From NCBI GenBank assembly GCA_020746835.1, contig JAGPNK010000005.1:1426001-1490000 (forward strand): a stretch of DNA of 64,000 nucleotides, written 5' to 3'. This stretch comes from Stachybotrys elegans. Its lineage: Eukaryota; Ascomycota; Sordariomycetes; Hypocreales; Stachybotryaceae. Below, piece after piece: positions 24,597 to 37,005 of the stretch. The notes under the pieces are model-generated. The model had not been told where the DNA came from and did not search any database. It was given only the letters and a program-made list of their open reading frames with translations. Both the position numbers and the translations under genes were made by a program. Position 1 is the first letter of the stretch. Each line of letters opens with the position of its first letter.

Positions 24597-24983
24597 GTGA
24601 CGAGCAAGACTACGCAAGGAGAAACACCAGATACTCCGAACTATGCAAACTCACACCACGATGCAATAGCCTCGCTCGCACTCGTATCAAGAACCTGCCT
24701 GCAGACCGCAGTACAGCATATCTGCGAAGACGTATTTCTCCGGGCTGCGCAGCCGATACGACTCATGAGACACAAGAGAAGCCGCGAGTCAAGCCCACTT
24801 GAGACAACTGAACCAAAACACGTTATCGAGGCATGGACCACCACCCGCAGCGAAGCTGCTGAGTCGAGCATGAAGAATAGAAATAAGGGGAGGCAGGAAA
24901 AGGCGGCTCGCTATTGGACTGCGGGATCTCGATGCGTCAGACACGGGCAATCGGCATTGTCCATCGAAGTAGGATCCCCCTAA
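24597..24983 (+). pseudogene. Possible F-box-like protein remnant
   Basis: This frame contains IASLALVSRTCLQTAVQHI followed by EDVFLRAAQPIRLMRH. It resembles the start of fungal F-box-like proteins, where a short alpha-helical motif (ALVSR, then a Y/E-DVFL strand) precedes leucine-rich repeats. No F-box LP motif precedes it and no leucine-rich region follows, and the frame ends in unrelated sequence. I read it as a possible decayed gene fragment; chance similarity is quite possible. Confidence 0.25.
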
Positions 24984-26597
24984 ATTAGAACGTGCAAAAA
25001 CCCAATCAATGCTACCTCACGCTGGTAGGCTGATTCCTTCACGCCACCACCATCTTCCTCTTGCCATGCATGCCCTGCGGGGACGGGCGGCGGGCGGCAT
25101 GACGGAGCCAACCCGCATCTTCCCAGCTGTCTGCGAACCCCACAAGGTTGCACATCACGTCGATTCGTGTGCCTGCAACCACCGTTTCTAGAGCCGTTGG
25201 TGAACATTGTCGTACGTGGGAGGCATGGCCGCGTAACATGGCTATTTCTGGAGCAGATAGGAGGAGGATAACCAACTGCCGTGTGGTCACCGACCACGAG
25301 GAGGCGAGGCTTCGTAATTGCGGAACACGGCCTTGCTGTCAATCTGATAATTACTCGGGGCCCGGAAGCCATCGCAGCCTCGCCCCGAAGGCACATGGCG
25401 GCAGAGACCCGTTAGATTACGGCAACGAACCGACATGGCGGCGCGGCAGTTGGCCAGAGGTCGGCAAACGCTGTCCAGCAGGTGGGCTAAAGTCAATCTC
25501 TTTCCAATTCCGGGAACCCAAGTCCCAGGAGAGCCAAGCCATCGCGTGTGGCAACCATCCATCCCATCCCCTCGACGTCGTGACCCATACTGTATTCCAG
25601 AAGAGAGACCCTGCACTTCCCAACGACTCAAGTGCCGGGGCAGCTATGTGTGCATCCTCGTGGTCTAGAAGGGGGGGAGGGGGAAGGGGGCAGACTGGTG
25701 GTGCCGCCAAGGACCCTGCGTAGCGGATCATCGAGGAGTGACAGGCAAACGCGAAAATCTGCCCCCTTCTCGTTGCCTCGTGTCGTCCAGGATCCTCTTT
25801 CTGGAACCCTCCCCAAAAGTCGACAAACTTGAGACGAAAAATTTTCTGCAACGAAATTACCAGGTTCGATTGGCATAGGGCGGAAGCTGTTCCCCGGCGA
25901 CGCTACCCAGGCTCGCGCAGGGCATGGTAGGCAGTTTTAGCAGCAGCCAGCCTCCCCTTCTGGCCCATGGGCCCCCCCAGTCTCGAGCCTGGAAGGTGGC
26001 TAGAACCCGACAGCGTGGTGGTTGTCTGGGGTTGCTGGACAACGTGGAATTGAGATTGTCGAGAGGCGGTGGGCCCTCCAGGCACTTACCGGCGCTGGTT
26101 ATATGCCGTGCCTTGGTAGCGAGGCGAAACGGCTTGGGCGTGTATGAGATTGAGCTATGGCGGTCGCGGAACTCATGCGCTGCCTTTTGTCGTGCTCCTG
26201 TGCATGACGGGCGATATTGAGCTTCGGAGGACTGCACATGAGAACAAGTATTGTACCCATAGGAGTGAGGCACGGGTTGTCTGGTCTTCGCGGCTCAACA
26301 CGAGGCTGATTGGCCACCGGGTCTCGCCAGTCGACGACGACGGCGACCATGACAAGGCTCCAAAGGTAAAATTCCAGTGACAGGATCCGCTTCAGCTGGC
26401 ACTTGAGGCCCGGGTGAGCGCTTCTTGGATCCGGTAGCGCGCGGCGACAGAGGGTCAACCCGGCAGTCCCTTGTCGCTGCCAACCGCCCTCTCGGAGCGA
26501 GAAAACAGGCCTCTGTGACAGGAGGCCATCGTCGGAGTCCCTTGTTCATGATACTCCCTGATATGGCTTAAGGTGAGAGTGGAGGAGTGGGGAGATG

Positions 26598-26620
26598 AAA
26601 AAAAAGGGGGGGGGGGGGGG
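26598..26620. repeat. A8-G15 homopolymer tract
   Basis: Eight A followed by fifteen G. Such runs are prone to sequencing and assembly length error. Confidence 0.9.
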
Positions 26621-28978
26621 TGCAGCTTCCAGAAGCTTAGGTGGCCCACAGCAATTGTCATCAACCAGAGGTACTGCAAACCAGGCAAAGGCATTTCCCG
26701 TAGTAATTAAGATGGGCTCCGTAACCAGGTGGATGGATGGAAGCTTGTCGCCCAACAAACGCGAGTCGGCAGACTAAGGAGGAGCAGTAGAGAGAGGGCT
26801 TCCCGGCGCGGTCCACACCGGTGCCTTCGGCAGTGCCTCCGCGATGAAGCGAACTGGGGCTTCCAGCTCTTCCATGGGCCTCCGGGTTACGTGTTGCTCC
26901 TCCGGCGGGCGCCCGCTCACCACTATTTCTCCAGCCGAACAAGTGGCGGCTGGTAAGAGAGGATCATCCCCTTCCCACTCTTTGCAAAAAGACAGCGGCA
27001 CAAGACGCCCGGAGCAAGGATGAGCCCCATGCGCCCATGGTCCTCCGTAGTCTGGCAGGTCTCATCCCGGAGGGCCGAATGCGACGCCTAGGACCCTTGG
27101 AAATTCCAAGGTGAAGGTTTTCGCGAAACGGACCGGTTGCCATGAAGTGGAAAAAGGTTCTATCCTTCGCCTAGGTCGACAGCCGAGATGTGCTTGGTGA
27201 CGCCAGCAAGGGTTCTCAACCGCGTGGTTGGGACCGAAGAAAATTTTCGAAACAGGCTTGCCGTCGTTCGAATCGGATCGATCAATGCTCCATGGCTGAG
27301 CCTCGTCCACATCGAACCGGCTCGACCGGTAGCGATCGAACCGTCACATGACAATCGCCGCATGCGAAGGGGCATTTGTTCTGGTACTCGGTGTGCAGGG
27401 CCGGTGTGCACTGAAACAAGAAAACGTGACAGTGTTTCACCTTGAGCCTCACCGGGCGCGGCATTCCCACCAGGCAGGTATCCGTACCTCGGATGCTCTC
27501 TCTATGTACCTACCCGTAGCGAGCCTCCGTATCAGTTGGCTCTCTCGGAACTTGCGACGATGCTGCTAAGCTTCATGCCTCGGACTATCCCATCCCAGCG
27601 GGCACCATGTAGGTTAGACAAGCGTCCGAGGTGGACAATTACACTATCGCGGGCAGCTAATGCAGGAACAGCGTCACTCGGACCACGCCAGTTTGATTAA
27701 CAGTCGTGCTGTCATGACACATACTTGGGAGGCCATCCTGGCTCCAGCTAACCCTCCTCCTGGGCTAGTCTTCCTATGCGGACACCTCCGCGATCAGACA
27801 CTGCCTTGGCCTTGAGGTGCCCCGTCCTCAAATGTTTGTCTGCACCAACAGCGCTCCCCCAAGCAACACGGGCCTGTGCACTGGTGATTTCCAGCAAGTC
27901 ATTACCTGACGAGTCAAGGAGAAGCAGGACTCGCCGATGGTTTGCGTGGCTTATCTTCAGCTCTGCCGACCGGGATACGTTGGTGATCCTCGTAACTTCA
28001 GCTGGCCATGATGGCAGAAGCAAACCTGATGCAAGGGAACCGCATATACACACAATCGATTGCTTGATTTGACAAATAGCTGGGTTCGACGATCCACGTT
28101 AGTCTGCTGGCCATACCCCCTTACATTCGAATGGGCACTCCGTCTGTTGCGGACGGCATGACCGTCTGTTTGGGTAGCGTCTGACAGTCCCGCTTCCAGG
28201 CTAACGGCTCGTGCTTCTAGAAGCCTTCCACGCTTCCACGGGCAGCTTCTATGCTCTTCGCCCCCCCACGCCTTGACCGAGCTTGGACACCGACGTCAGA
28301 AGCAAACATAGAAGAAAGAGTGGTGGCACGGGTTCTATTGTAGGCATCTGCTTCCGAGTCGGTCCTGGAACGGACCACGCATGATCGATCCCCCGGACGG
28401 CGCAGCATATAGGACCTCGTGTTTTCAAATCCTGCGAGCTCCCTTCAGCTGAACAATAGGGAGCCGCGGAGATTCAAGCAAATATGACGGCCATCCCCGT
28501 GGTCTGTACAGTGTGGTGGTGTCTTTTGAGTTGTTTGCACGCTACCCCCCACGTGAAGAGTCAGCTACATCCTGGCTGAATCTGAGGCCGCATCTTTTTC
28601 ATGATAGGCGGATGAATGACACGAGATACGATTATTCTTCCTCTTGGTCTTGACTCCTCGGATACATATCGATCCTTCTTTCAGCTCCACAAACATGACT
28701 AGGATGGTGCTCCATTGTGTTCTAGTCGTTCTGGTGTGCCAGAATATCTCCCCAGGAGACAGGTTTCTGCCCCCAAGATCCCCCCGATGCAGACAGAATC
28801 CTGATGCCCCTGATCAGAGGCGATACGTAACCAGATAATCAGTGGGGCAACGCCTGCTGTCATACCCCACGCCTAGTCCGCGTAGATCCCTATCTTGCAT
28901 GTTTCGTCTGTCTCGTCCCACGGAAAACTTGGGACCAGTGGACCACCCGATAAGCTGTCAAAGGTTGTGGTGAGTGCG

Positions 28979-28980
<2 letters not shown>

Positions 28981-29009
<29 letters not shown>
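28981..29009. repeat. TG dinucleotide microsatellite
   Basis: About 14 uninterrupted TG units in the gene-poor region, able to form Z-DNA in principle. Confidence 0.95.
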
Positions 29010-32000
29010 CATTGAGGCATTGCTGCCATCAGTCATGCAAATTCGTGGTGTACTCGTTTCCCTGGCGTACCATCCCACAGCGGCCGAGATTATCATGACT
29101 GCAGCCATCGATGCACGGCTTAGTACTTGCTCTCACCGTCATCCTCCATCCGAGGGGGCATAGGGACGCTGCTGTTACATTGGTGTGATGACGGGTCTGC
29201 GTGCTGATATAGGTTCCTGAGCCAAGACGCTGACGCATGTGCGAACATGATCCCACACGGCTAAATTGTCTGACCATCCCGAGGAACGTTTCCTGTTCAT
29301 GGTACTCGGGGCAGCACTGCCAATCGACCTAGAATAGGAACCGGCTTCCTGGAGGCTGACAAAGATGCATGGTACTACGTTGAGATGCAACCCTATGTAG
29401 AACCCTTGTAATGCCATGCTGACATGATAATGGGCGGGTTTCATGGCCTTGGTGCTGTGTAGGGAGACATCGCCGAGCTGGGAACGGTAGCATTCGGATA
29501 CTGAATCCTGCAGGCACCTCATGCAGCAGAGCAACGTGGCAGAGCACGTCCTCGTTGGCAGGGCTCTGCGCTGCATATGCATGCCTGATGCTGATCCATG
29601 CAGACCATAAAGAACAAAGCTCGGGGTCACCATATCGCTCGATGGTGATGATTCAGTAAGCGTGCAACAGGGCTTCGCATTTCCCAAAGACTTGTTTTCG
29701 TGGCAACAACAGCGAAGAGGTGGCTGCGTCGCAAGTTACGGGCGCAACAGGCCCCTTACCACATAGTGCGACGGTGCTTTCCGGACTCCAAGCCTCACGA
29801 TACGAGCTTCCATGCTAAGGATTTTGAAATCAGCGAAACGGAGAAAAGGGACACTTTGCAAATTCCCTGCCCTTGGTCAGGATGAGCTATGATCGCGAAG
29901 GACTCGCTGCCACACGGGGCAAGATGACTCTTGGGCAGTCACAGTCACAGTGAGATTCTGTTCGTAGCTTGCTCCGGGACGAAAAGAGTGCGCTGATCCG
30001 CAGGTGACTGGGCAGACAAGGCAGCCCAGGGGGGGAACGCTCAAAATAGCAGCCACCCACCAACCACCAACCACCACCACCCCAAGACGAGTGACTGATC
30101 ATGCTTGAGAGCCCAAAGTGTGCACTCAGTGGTGCTGGTCAGGTCCGCACTGGTGCTGCAAAGGCCACCGTCGCAATGCGCAGAGTGGCTGGGACTCTTG
30201 CGTATAGCGTTTCTGTTACCGCCGCCGGAATATTTTGCCACAGGGGACCAATGCGGCAATGGTGGCCGCGTCGGTGCTTTGTCTCTGATGCTGAAGCAGT
30301 CCCGGGCGACCCGCTAGCCGGACGGGGAACTAAGTCTGTCACGGTTGCTTTGATGACAGGTAATGAGATAGCACAGGACCAGTGCGCAAGACGGATGCCT
30401 GGACAAGGGTGCAATCTTGGGGGAGGATGCCGCCGTTATTGAGAAAACAGGCAGAAGGTGACGAGTACTCTGGCAGAGGCCAAAAAAAAAAAAAGAAAAA
30501 AAAAAGGAAACCGCCAATTAAAAGGGGGCCAACCGTGGGATAAAAAGCAAAGGGGCACAGCTGAGCTTATGCGGCCTTGAGAGTCAGTGTTTGCCATTGC
30601 GTGGGTGCAAAGAGGCGGCTTGGGAGCAACAGCAACAAAGCGTTACGGGGCAGGGAGCGCCTCGTCGTCCATAGATAGTACAGACCGGTGTACAGCATAC
30701 GCCTTGATAGGGATATTGAATTGCCCCTTCTTGGTGCCGTAGGACAAACGTGGAGCGGAGCCAGCCCGATGGACTGGGCCGTGGAACCACGATGAAGCCA
30801 GAGAATCAACGGGATGTTTGAAGATGCACACCGGAGCGGGCGCGTGCGCTTGGGTTTGCGAACCGACGAGACGGATGGGCGCGTGGGCGCGTACGGGGGT
30901 CGTGGGTGATGGCATATGCCGTTGCCTGGGACTTGGAAGCCTGGGAGGTTTGACTGCTAAGTGATTGCATCTTGGAGGAAGGAATGGCAAATGTCAGCGA
31001 GGGAGGGTGTCTACCAGGAATAGAGGCTAGGCCGAATGCCTGTCGCGGAAGGGCGATGATGGTCCCCCGATGATTATTACCAGCCCCGGCCCCCCCCCTG
31101 ACAGCCCTGATAGAAAAGTTCCATCTTCTACAAGGACTTCTGGTGCATGCAGCCCCTGTTCCCCGTCATTGCTGGGCCAGTGGGAAGCTAGCCCGGCACA
31201 GCGCGCCCACTCTCCCCATCCAAGAGTCTGGCTGAGGACTTGAGGTCGCTCACCATGGGCAATGCCGTGCGGAGACATCCTTTGTCGTCTGTCGGGGACG
31301 GCATGTCGACGCAGGCATCTTGGCTTGAAGCTCGCGTGGTCTTTCAACTGGGTTAAGATCCGTATGCCTTCCGAGTCTCGTATAGTACCATAAGCGAGAG
31401 AGCCCCGGATGGGTTCCATGGTTCCTGCGGCCCCGCTTCATGGCCCAGAAGGCTTCCATGGCTTCTCTGTACCTACCTTAAACATAGCGAGGCCCGAGCC
31501 TGCGTGCTGGTAGCGGGCCCTGCTGTGTCGCAAAGGGAAACGGTCCAGCCCAGGCGGCGAGCGGTCGTGCCATCAATCGACCTGTCAAGCTGCTGATCAG
31601 GCCTGACCACACTGGCGCCGCGGCGATGGGCGACGCAAGGGCGGCTCTGGCTGGGTACTAAGAGCATGTTGGTAAAGTGACAGGAGGTCTGTTGGCAACT
31701 ACCTGTACCTATGGCATGGGCGATGGCTCTCCGGCTGTTTGTGGAAAAGGTTGCCCTTTTGGTAAGTCCCGGAACGGCGGGAGCGGACTTCCTCGTGCCA
31801 GGTGTCCCTTGTACGTCATGTAGGCCCCAAGGGAAGGAATCGCGCCCTAGGAAAGCGACCGAGGTAGGGCGAGAGGCAGGCAAGCAGGGTAGGGAAGAAT
31901 TTTCCCTTCTCAGATTGGGAGGCTACCGGGGAGCGTGTCAAGCAACCGCGAAGCTAGAATGGAAGGGAGGCAAGGCAAGGGACAGAAGATAGGGCAAGTG

Positions 32001-32340
32001 CAAGAAGGCATGAAGCGAGGTTGGTGACGATGTACCTTTGGTTGATGGTAATGGTAGCACCTAGGAACATGACTTGTATGCATGTATACCTTAATCATGG
32101 TAGGAGATAGTAGGTATCCGTAGGTAGGTTAGTATTCTCTTGCCTCCTAAGCGAGCTGCCCGTGGTATTCGTTTTTCTTTGCTGTTTACTCTTTGCCCTT
32201 TGGCCTAGCAGGGAGGGAAATGAGGCGGCGAGTCGTACAAAGCAACAGCACGATACAGAAGCCCAACGTTTCGACCTTTGGGCAGATCGGCGTGCACAGC
32301 CATAAACCTGGACTTTCCCTACCCCATGTCCAAGCGCTTG

Positions 32341-32389
32341 TTGCTTGTTGCTTGTTGCTGGTTGCTGGTCGCTGGTCGCTGGCCGCTGG
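32341..32389. repeat. Degenerate 7-bp tandem repeat, seven units
   Basis: Consecutive 7-mers drift stepwise from TTGCTTG through TTGCTGG and TCGCTGG to CCGCTGG. This is a short minisatellite with substitutions accumulating towards one end. Confidence 0.85.
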
Positions 32390-33677
32390 TCCTTGGCTCG
32401 GCTGCGTGGCCTCAGTCGCCTCGCACACTTTCTTTCACAAACACGCGCACAAACGCAGCACGCATGTTGGTGCTTCCACCACGGGAAGGGAAGGCAAGGG
32501 GAGGAAGGGAAGGGAAGGGAATTGGGGGGAGCCTAGGCTGTTTTGGCTCCAGAGAGGATGGATGAGGGTGGGTGGGTGGAAGTGATTGCATGGAGCCCTC
32601 TGCATCCCTGCTTTGACCCCCTGGCCCTAGCCCCTGCCACTACTGCCAGGCACCGCGAACGTGGTTTGACCAAGAGTAGCTCCTTAATTCAACCAGGGGA
32701 AATTTCCCAACTGGGTCTCGCTAGACCATCTTTTTTTTCTTTCCTTTTTTCTTTTTTTCTCTCTTTGTTCCTTTCTTCCCACACACCCTCCTGACCCTGT
32801 CCACAGGTTGTTTATTGGCACACCACCCTAAGTGAAGTGTGGTACGTGCGTCCTGTTTGACCTGGGGGGCGTAGCTGGAAGGGAAAAAAGGCAGAGGGAA
32901 TGAAATAGTAGCGGGAAAAAGAGAGAAAGAAATGAGAAGGAAAATGACACAACCTTGTACGTGCAAGCCGCACGCCCCTCCCCTTCTCACCATTTCTTTC
33001 GCACACTCTATGCGTCTGTTCTCCCTGGATGTGCTCTTTCTGATTTTCTACAAAAGCTCCGGCTCCCGCTCACCTGCCTCTTCTCCTTCGATCCCTTACT
33101 CCTCCACCGGATTTACTCCAAAGACCTATCTTCCTATCCTCATCTCTAGTCCGTCTTGCTGCGCCTGCGACTTGCAACACTACCTTCGCCAGCTTTGTCA
33201 TACCATCGATCCCCTGCTTTAGCACATCAGTCTAGTCCAGGTACCCGCGGAATAGCGCTTGGCTCTGCTCATTATCCTCCCGCAATCTTTTGTGCCTACG
33301 CGACTCATTTGCTCCCGGCCCATTACTGCTTCTCAAGCTCTCATCTCGCCGTCAGCTCCGGACAACAAAATCCCCTGATCTCCCGCTCTCAAACGACTCT
33401 GGTCTTCTCGACATATCACGCCTCTTGCTCCTTTTCGCTTTTTGTCGTACTTGCTAGCGACGCGCCGGTGCCGATTCTTCTCGCTTTTCGTCCTACAAGA
33501 CCTACTGCACACTCGTGGTCAATCGAACCCAGCCAGTTATATTGAGGAACCTGAACCCTCAGACGCCATTCGGCAGTCTCGCATTTGCTTTACACCAACC
33601 ACAGTCATTTGTTGACTCGGCGCCTTTGTTCTCCTACGCAGCCTTTGCGCTTGTTGTCTTTTGCTACCACCTAATCT

Positions 33678-33829
33678 GTAAGTCAAATACCAACTGTATT
33701 TCTTTCTGGCTCTCCATGTTTCACACCCTCCCTTGGGTTGCTGGAACATGTGGGTTGCATCACCACCGCTCGCCCCTCGACGCGATCGAAGAGTACTTTA
33801 TAAAGACCAGTGTCTGACTATCATTGCAG
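33678..33829 (+). other. Probable 5' UTR intron upstream of small ORF
   Basis: A 152-nt candidate intron with GTAAGT donor, a CTGAC branch site about 15 nt from the end, and ATTGCAG acceptor. The small ORF's ATG lies 27 nt after the acceptor. The sequence before the donor is a long pyrimidine-rich leader (about 33.0-33.68 kb) with no clear coding frame. Confidence 0.55.
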
Positions 33830-33856
33830 TCAACCACAATCTTCTCCATCTTCAAG

Positions 33857-33952
33857 ATGATCTCCTCCGAGTCCAAGAACCTCAACATGGGCCGTGGTGC
33901 CTACGATACGACTGGTGTCCCCAAGCCTCCTCCTCGTCCTCAGCCCCGATAA
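33857..33952 (+). CDS. Small ORF, 31 aa, unknown function
   Basis: A 31-codon ORF with ATG in reasonable context (TTCAAGATGATC), ending TAA. The peptide has two parts: a polar N-terminal half containing SSESKNLNMGRGAYDTTG, and a basic Pro-rich tail, VPKPPPRPQPR. There is no signal peptide or membrane segment. The N-terminal half loosely recalls small fungal stress and conidiation proteins that carry an N-x-GRG motif, but I cannot name a family. It sits directly after a well-formed candidate 5' UTR intron and a pyrimidine-rich leader typical of highly expressed fungal genes, and it is the only credible coding feature in about 13 kb. It is too short for ordinary gene finders. Whether it is translated is inference. 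Confidence 0.5.
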   Translation: MISSESKNLNMGRGAYDTTGVPKPPPRPQPR

Positions 33953-36900
33953 GCTGAATCGACTATATATCAGCTGCAATCGATACACACCAATCGTCCG
34001 TCATGGCATCTACTTCGTCAAACCCTTTACCGATTAAGGCACTCTTTTAATATCGACCCCAGCTCGTGGCTTTGCACAGGGCCCGAGCTTGTACACTGGA
34101 ATCTATACGCCTTTTAATATCTGTTTACTCTCATACCGGGCAGCCACAGAATGGCTCCTGCCCCTTGCTTCCCAGCAGCAAGAAGAGACGGCGCATACAG
34201 GAAATCATTGCATTAGACTACTCGGAGTACAGCTTTCGGTCTTTCCTGGTCGCGTCCAATCCTGCATTCGCGCCCCGATGCAATTACGGCGCCGAGACGT
34301 TCTCGGATTGGATGCCGGTGTCTCTCCCCGGCTTACTCTGGGAGAGCTGACTGGTCACATATGGTCGCTCCCTACATTGGACGTGACGCGGATATGTGAC
34401 TAGGGCAGCTCTCATCGGAATGCATACGCTACTGTTATGCGACATGTCTCGGCCTTTTAGGGCCAAACTCCGAGTCGAGGTTCATTCGAGCGCTCGATCC
34501 TCGCACCCACACAGCATCTGGATCTTTTTTCTTTACTTTCCTTCTTTTCATAATGCAGTCATTTGGGCTTTGTGGTGTATGGGGCAATACCAGGAACGGC
34601 ATACAAAAATGGGCAATGGGATAGGAAAACTTGCTTGGGATTGCATATAGACTTGGATTTGTTTCTTCTGTTTTTTCCCCCTTTACATTTCCCACCCTCG
34701 CGGACCCCTTGCTTCTACGGCGCTGTTCCCTCACGGGACCGTCCTGAATGCAAACGAATATTTTTCTGTACCAATTACTTCCTGTACAACGATGGCAACG
34801 AGGTCGGCATAGAGTGGCAGCCGCTGGGCTGGACTCAGGACGACGATGCAAGATACCCTTTTGCCACTGTATAGTATCTATAAGACTGCTGCGCCCAGGC
34901 ACGGATGGCGATAGGCAACACAACCAGGATGGTGCGTTGATAGTTAGAACTAATGAAATCTCGGGCTAGACCTGAAGAGCGATTCTTGACAATACCCATT
35001 TCCTCGCCTCCGATTGTGCCCATTGTGATTTGCCCCTTGCCAAACACGGCCCCCAAGGGGGTCTCCCAAGCAATGAAAACCGACAGGTCGGATCTCATGT
35101 ACGATGACACAACTGCGGCTGGCTGCAGCTTAGGTAGGCTAATGCAGTGCGACCACGACTACTGACGGAGCATGCATGCATGCATGCTGCATATTTCACA
35201 GGGTCATTGCTCTGTCAGAGCTTGCGATATGCATACAAAAAAAAAAAGCCTGTCACATCGCGGCGCCCATTGGGCACCTATCCATCTCCCCTGTTTGTAA
35301 TTGAGTTTCAAGCCTCAGCCGGATCCAAGGCCACACCACCCTGTTTCCTGCTATATGACATGATATATGACGCGCGCGCGCACCTATGTATGTATGTATG
35401 TGGATGTGCCGTGTTTAAACTGGGGACGCCGGGGGAGATTGATTTGATGTCCCATCTTGCAGGTTTGTCGTCTCTGGCCTCATCACCAACTTGACCCAAA
35501 CAAGACAAGCTTCTCGCGGCGACTTTTTATTTTATTTTACTTTGAACGCGGGTTTGCCGTATTTGTTTCGCTGGATTTGCTTTGCAGCGGCTGAGAACAA
35601 GACCGGGGGGAGGGGTTTAAACTTTGGGGGCCACGACGTAAAGCCTGCAAGGCACGGGGGAGAAGCATCCTTTTGGGATGTGGTTGGTGGCGTACTTGTG
35701 ACATGTCGTATTCTGTTATCATTGTGACGAGGACAAACTCATTTCGCGGCAGAAAGTTTAAAAAGCTCAGCCAGCATGGGGATGGGGGGTGGTTTAGTTG
35801 GTTGGAAGAGCATCCCAGCCTCCTTGATTCATTTATTTCTTTTTCCTATTCCTGCTCTTGCTTGGCAGATTAGATTACTTTCCTTTTCATTACCACCCAT
35901 CCCATACGAGGCAACGGGTCGTTTCCGCTTGTTCTCTCTTGTCCCCGTACACCCTCCCTTGCACCCCCAGTCTGTTTCTCTCCTCCCTTTGATCAAAGAC
36001 TTTTTTTGCCTCTTGACCCTGCGGCAGGGGCAGCGACAGCCTCCTCGCCTCTCTCTCTCCCTCCCTTTCCTCGACTGGGTCCCCCGCGGAGACGCTAATG
36101 CAGCCCAGAACCAGAACCAGAGTCCTGGGACACGGGGATGGGGTCTCGTTACCCGCGGTGGGGGGCGTGTTTGTAAATACTACCAGAAAGAGGTATGACC
36201 TTTTCCTCGCTGCCTGCATGTTGGAGGCCGCGGTTGGTTGATTCGCAACTTCAATTAAGCTTTCACAAAGGTGCGCGACTAGCGTTGCCGTGACGCGTTC
36301 CTGACGATCAAGGCGAATAAGTGCCCGGCGCCTGCATTCGGGGTTTCCCTTTCATCCATCATCTTCCCGAAGTCGAATGTACGGCACTTTATCTGGGTGC
36401 ACACCGACCGTCCAAAGCCATATGCCGGGACGCAACACTAGGACGCTGGTGGCATCAACTCGCGATGCAACTCTGAGATCGGCCGGCCGGCATCTCGACA
36501 AACCGTGAGCCCCGAGTCTGGAACAGACAACATCAAGCCCATCGCCACCCCCTGAATATCCATCCCGTTATCTCTGGGGGCGGGATTGCCTTCCAGCCAA
36601 GGAACAGAACTAGGTGATGATGATAATGATGATGACGATGACGATGACTATGACTATGACCATGAACAATGGTTCCTGAGCACCCCCACACACCCAACTC
36701 AGCGGACAGCAGTCGCCCATTTTCTATGGAGCTGTCCAGAACTGACTGTGGCCCGATCTGTCAAGTTGTCCCAAGCCGGCACTCTCTCATCAATCCCCAC
36801 CAGATCGAATCTCAGACATGTCGGCCGTACAAAAGTTCCTTGCCAGAGCGTCTTTCCGCCTCAATGTCCAAGCAGTGAAACAATGTCTCACGGCAGGCAT

Positions 36901-36958
36901 CGCCCCTTCCCATCACTCTCTCCCTCCCCCTCTCTTTCTCTGTCTCTCTGTCTCTCTG

Positions 36959-36995
<37 letters not shown>

Positions 36996-37005
36996 GCTGG
37001 GTGCA
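33953..37005. other. Gene-poor region, 3 kb
   Basis: This probably includes the 3' UTR of the small-ORF transcript near its left end. Further right it contains pyrimidine-rich stretches (about 35.8-36.1 kb), a GAT/GAC trinucleotide tract (36615-36660) and a CTCTGT/TC microsatellite (about 36936-36995). I see no gene. Confidence 0.5.
36936..36995. repeat. CT-rich microsatellite
   Basis: TCTCTG-like units grade into a pure TC run of about 20 bp. It ends only 10 bp from the nitrilase stop codon on the opposite strand. Confidence 0.9.

Larger units (their letters stand above)
23894..33677. other. Gene-poor region, 9.8 kb, mostly unassigned
   Basis: No intact protein gene is apparent across nearly 10 kb on either strand. 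Open frames are short, lack plausible splice partners and do not resemble known families, apart from a weak F-box-like scrap near 24.6 kb. Base composition is not strongly AT-biased, so this is not a heavily RIP-mutated block. The contents I can name are simple repeats: a 13-bp tandem at 24401, a G run at 26606, TG repeats at 28981, A runs near 30481 and a 7-bp degenerate repeat at 32341. The right end, about 32.7-33.7 kb, is pyrimidine-rich and reads as the leader of the small ORF at 33857. Confidence 0.5.

Noticed and set aside
33156..33545. 129-codon plus-strand frame upstream of the small ORF
   Set aside because: It lies in the pyrimidine-rich leader and shows leader-like composition without domain or conserved motif.
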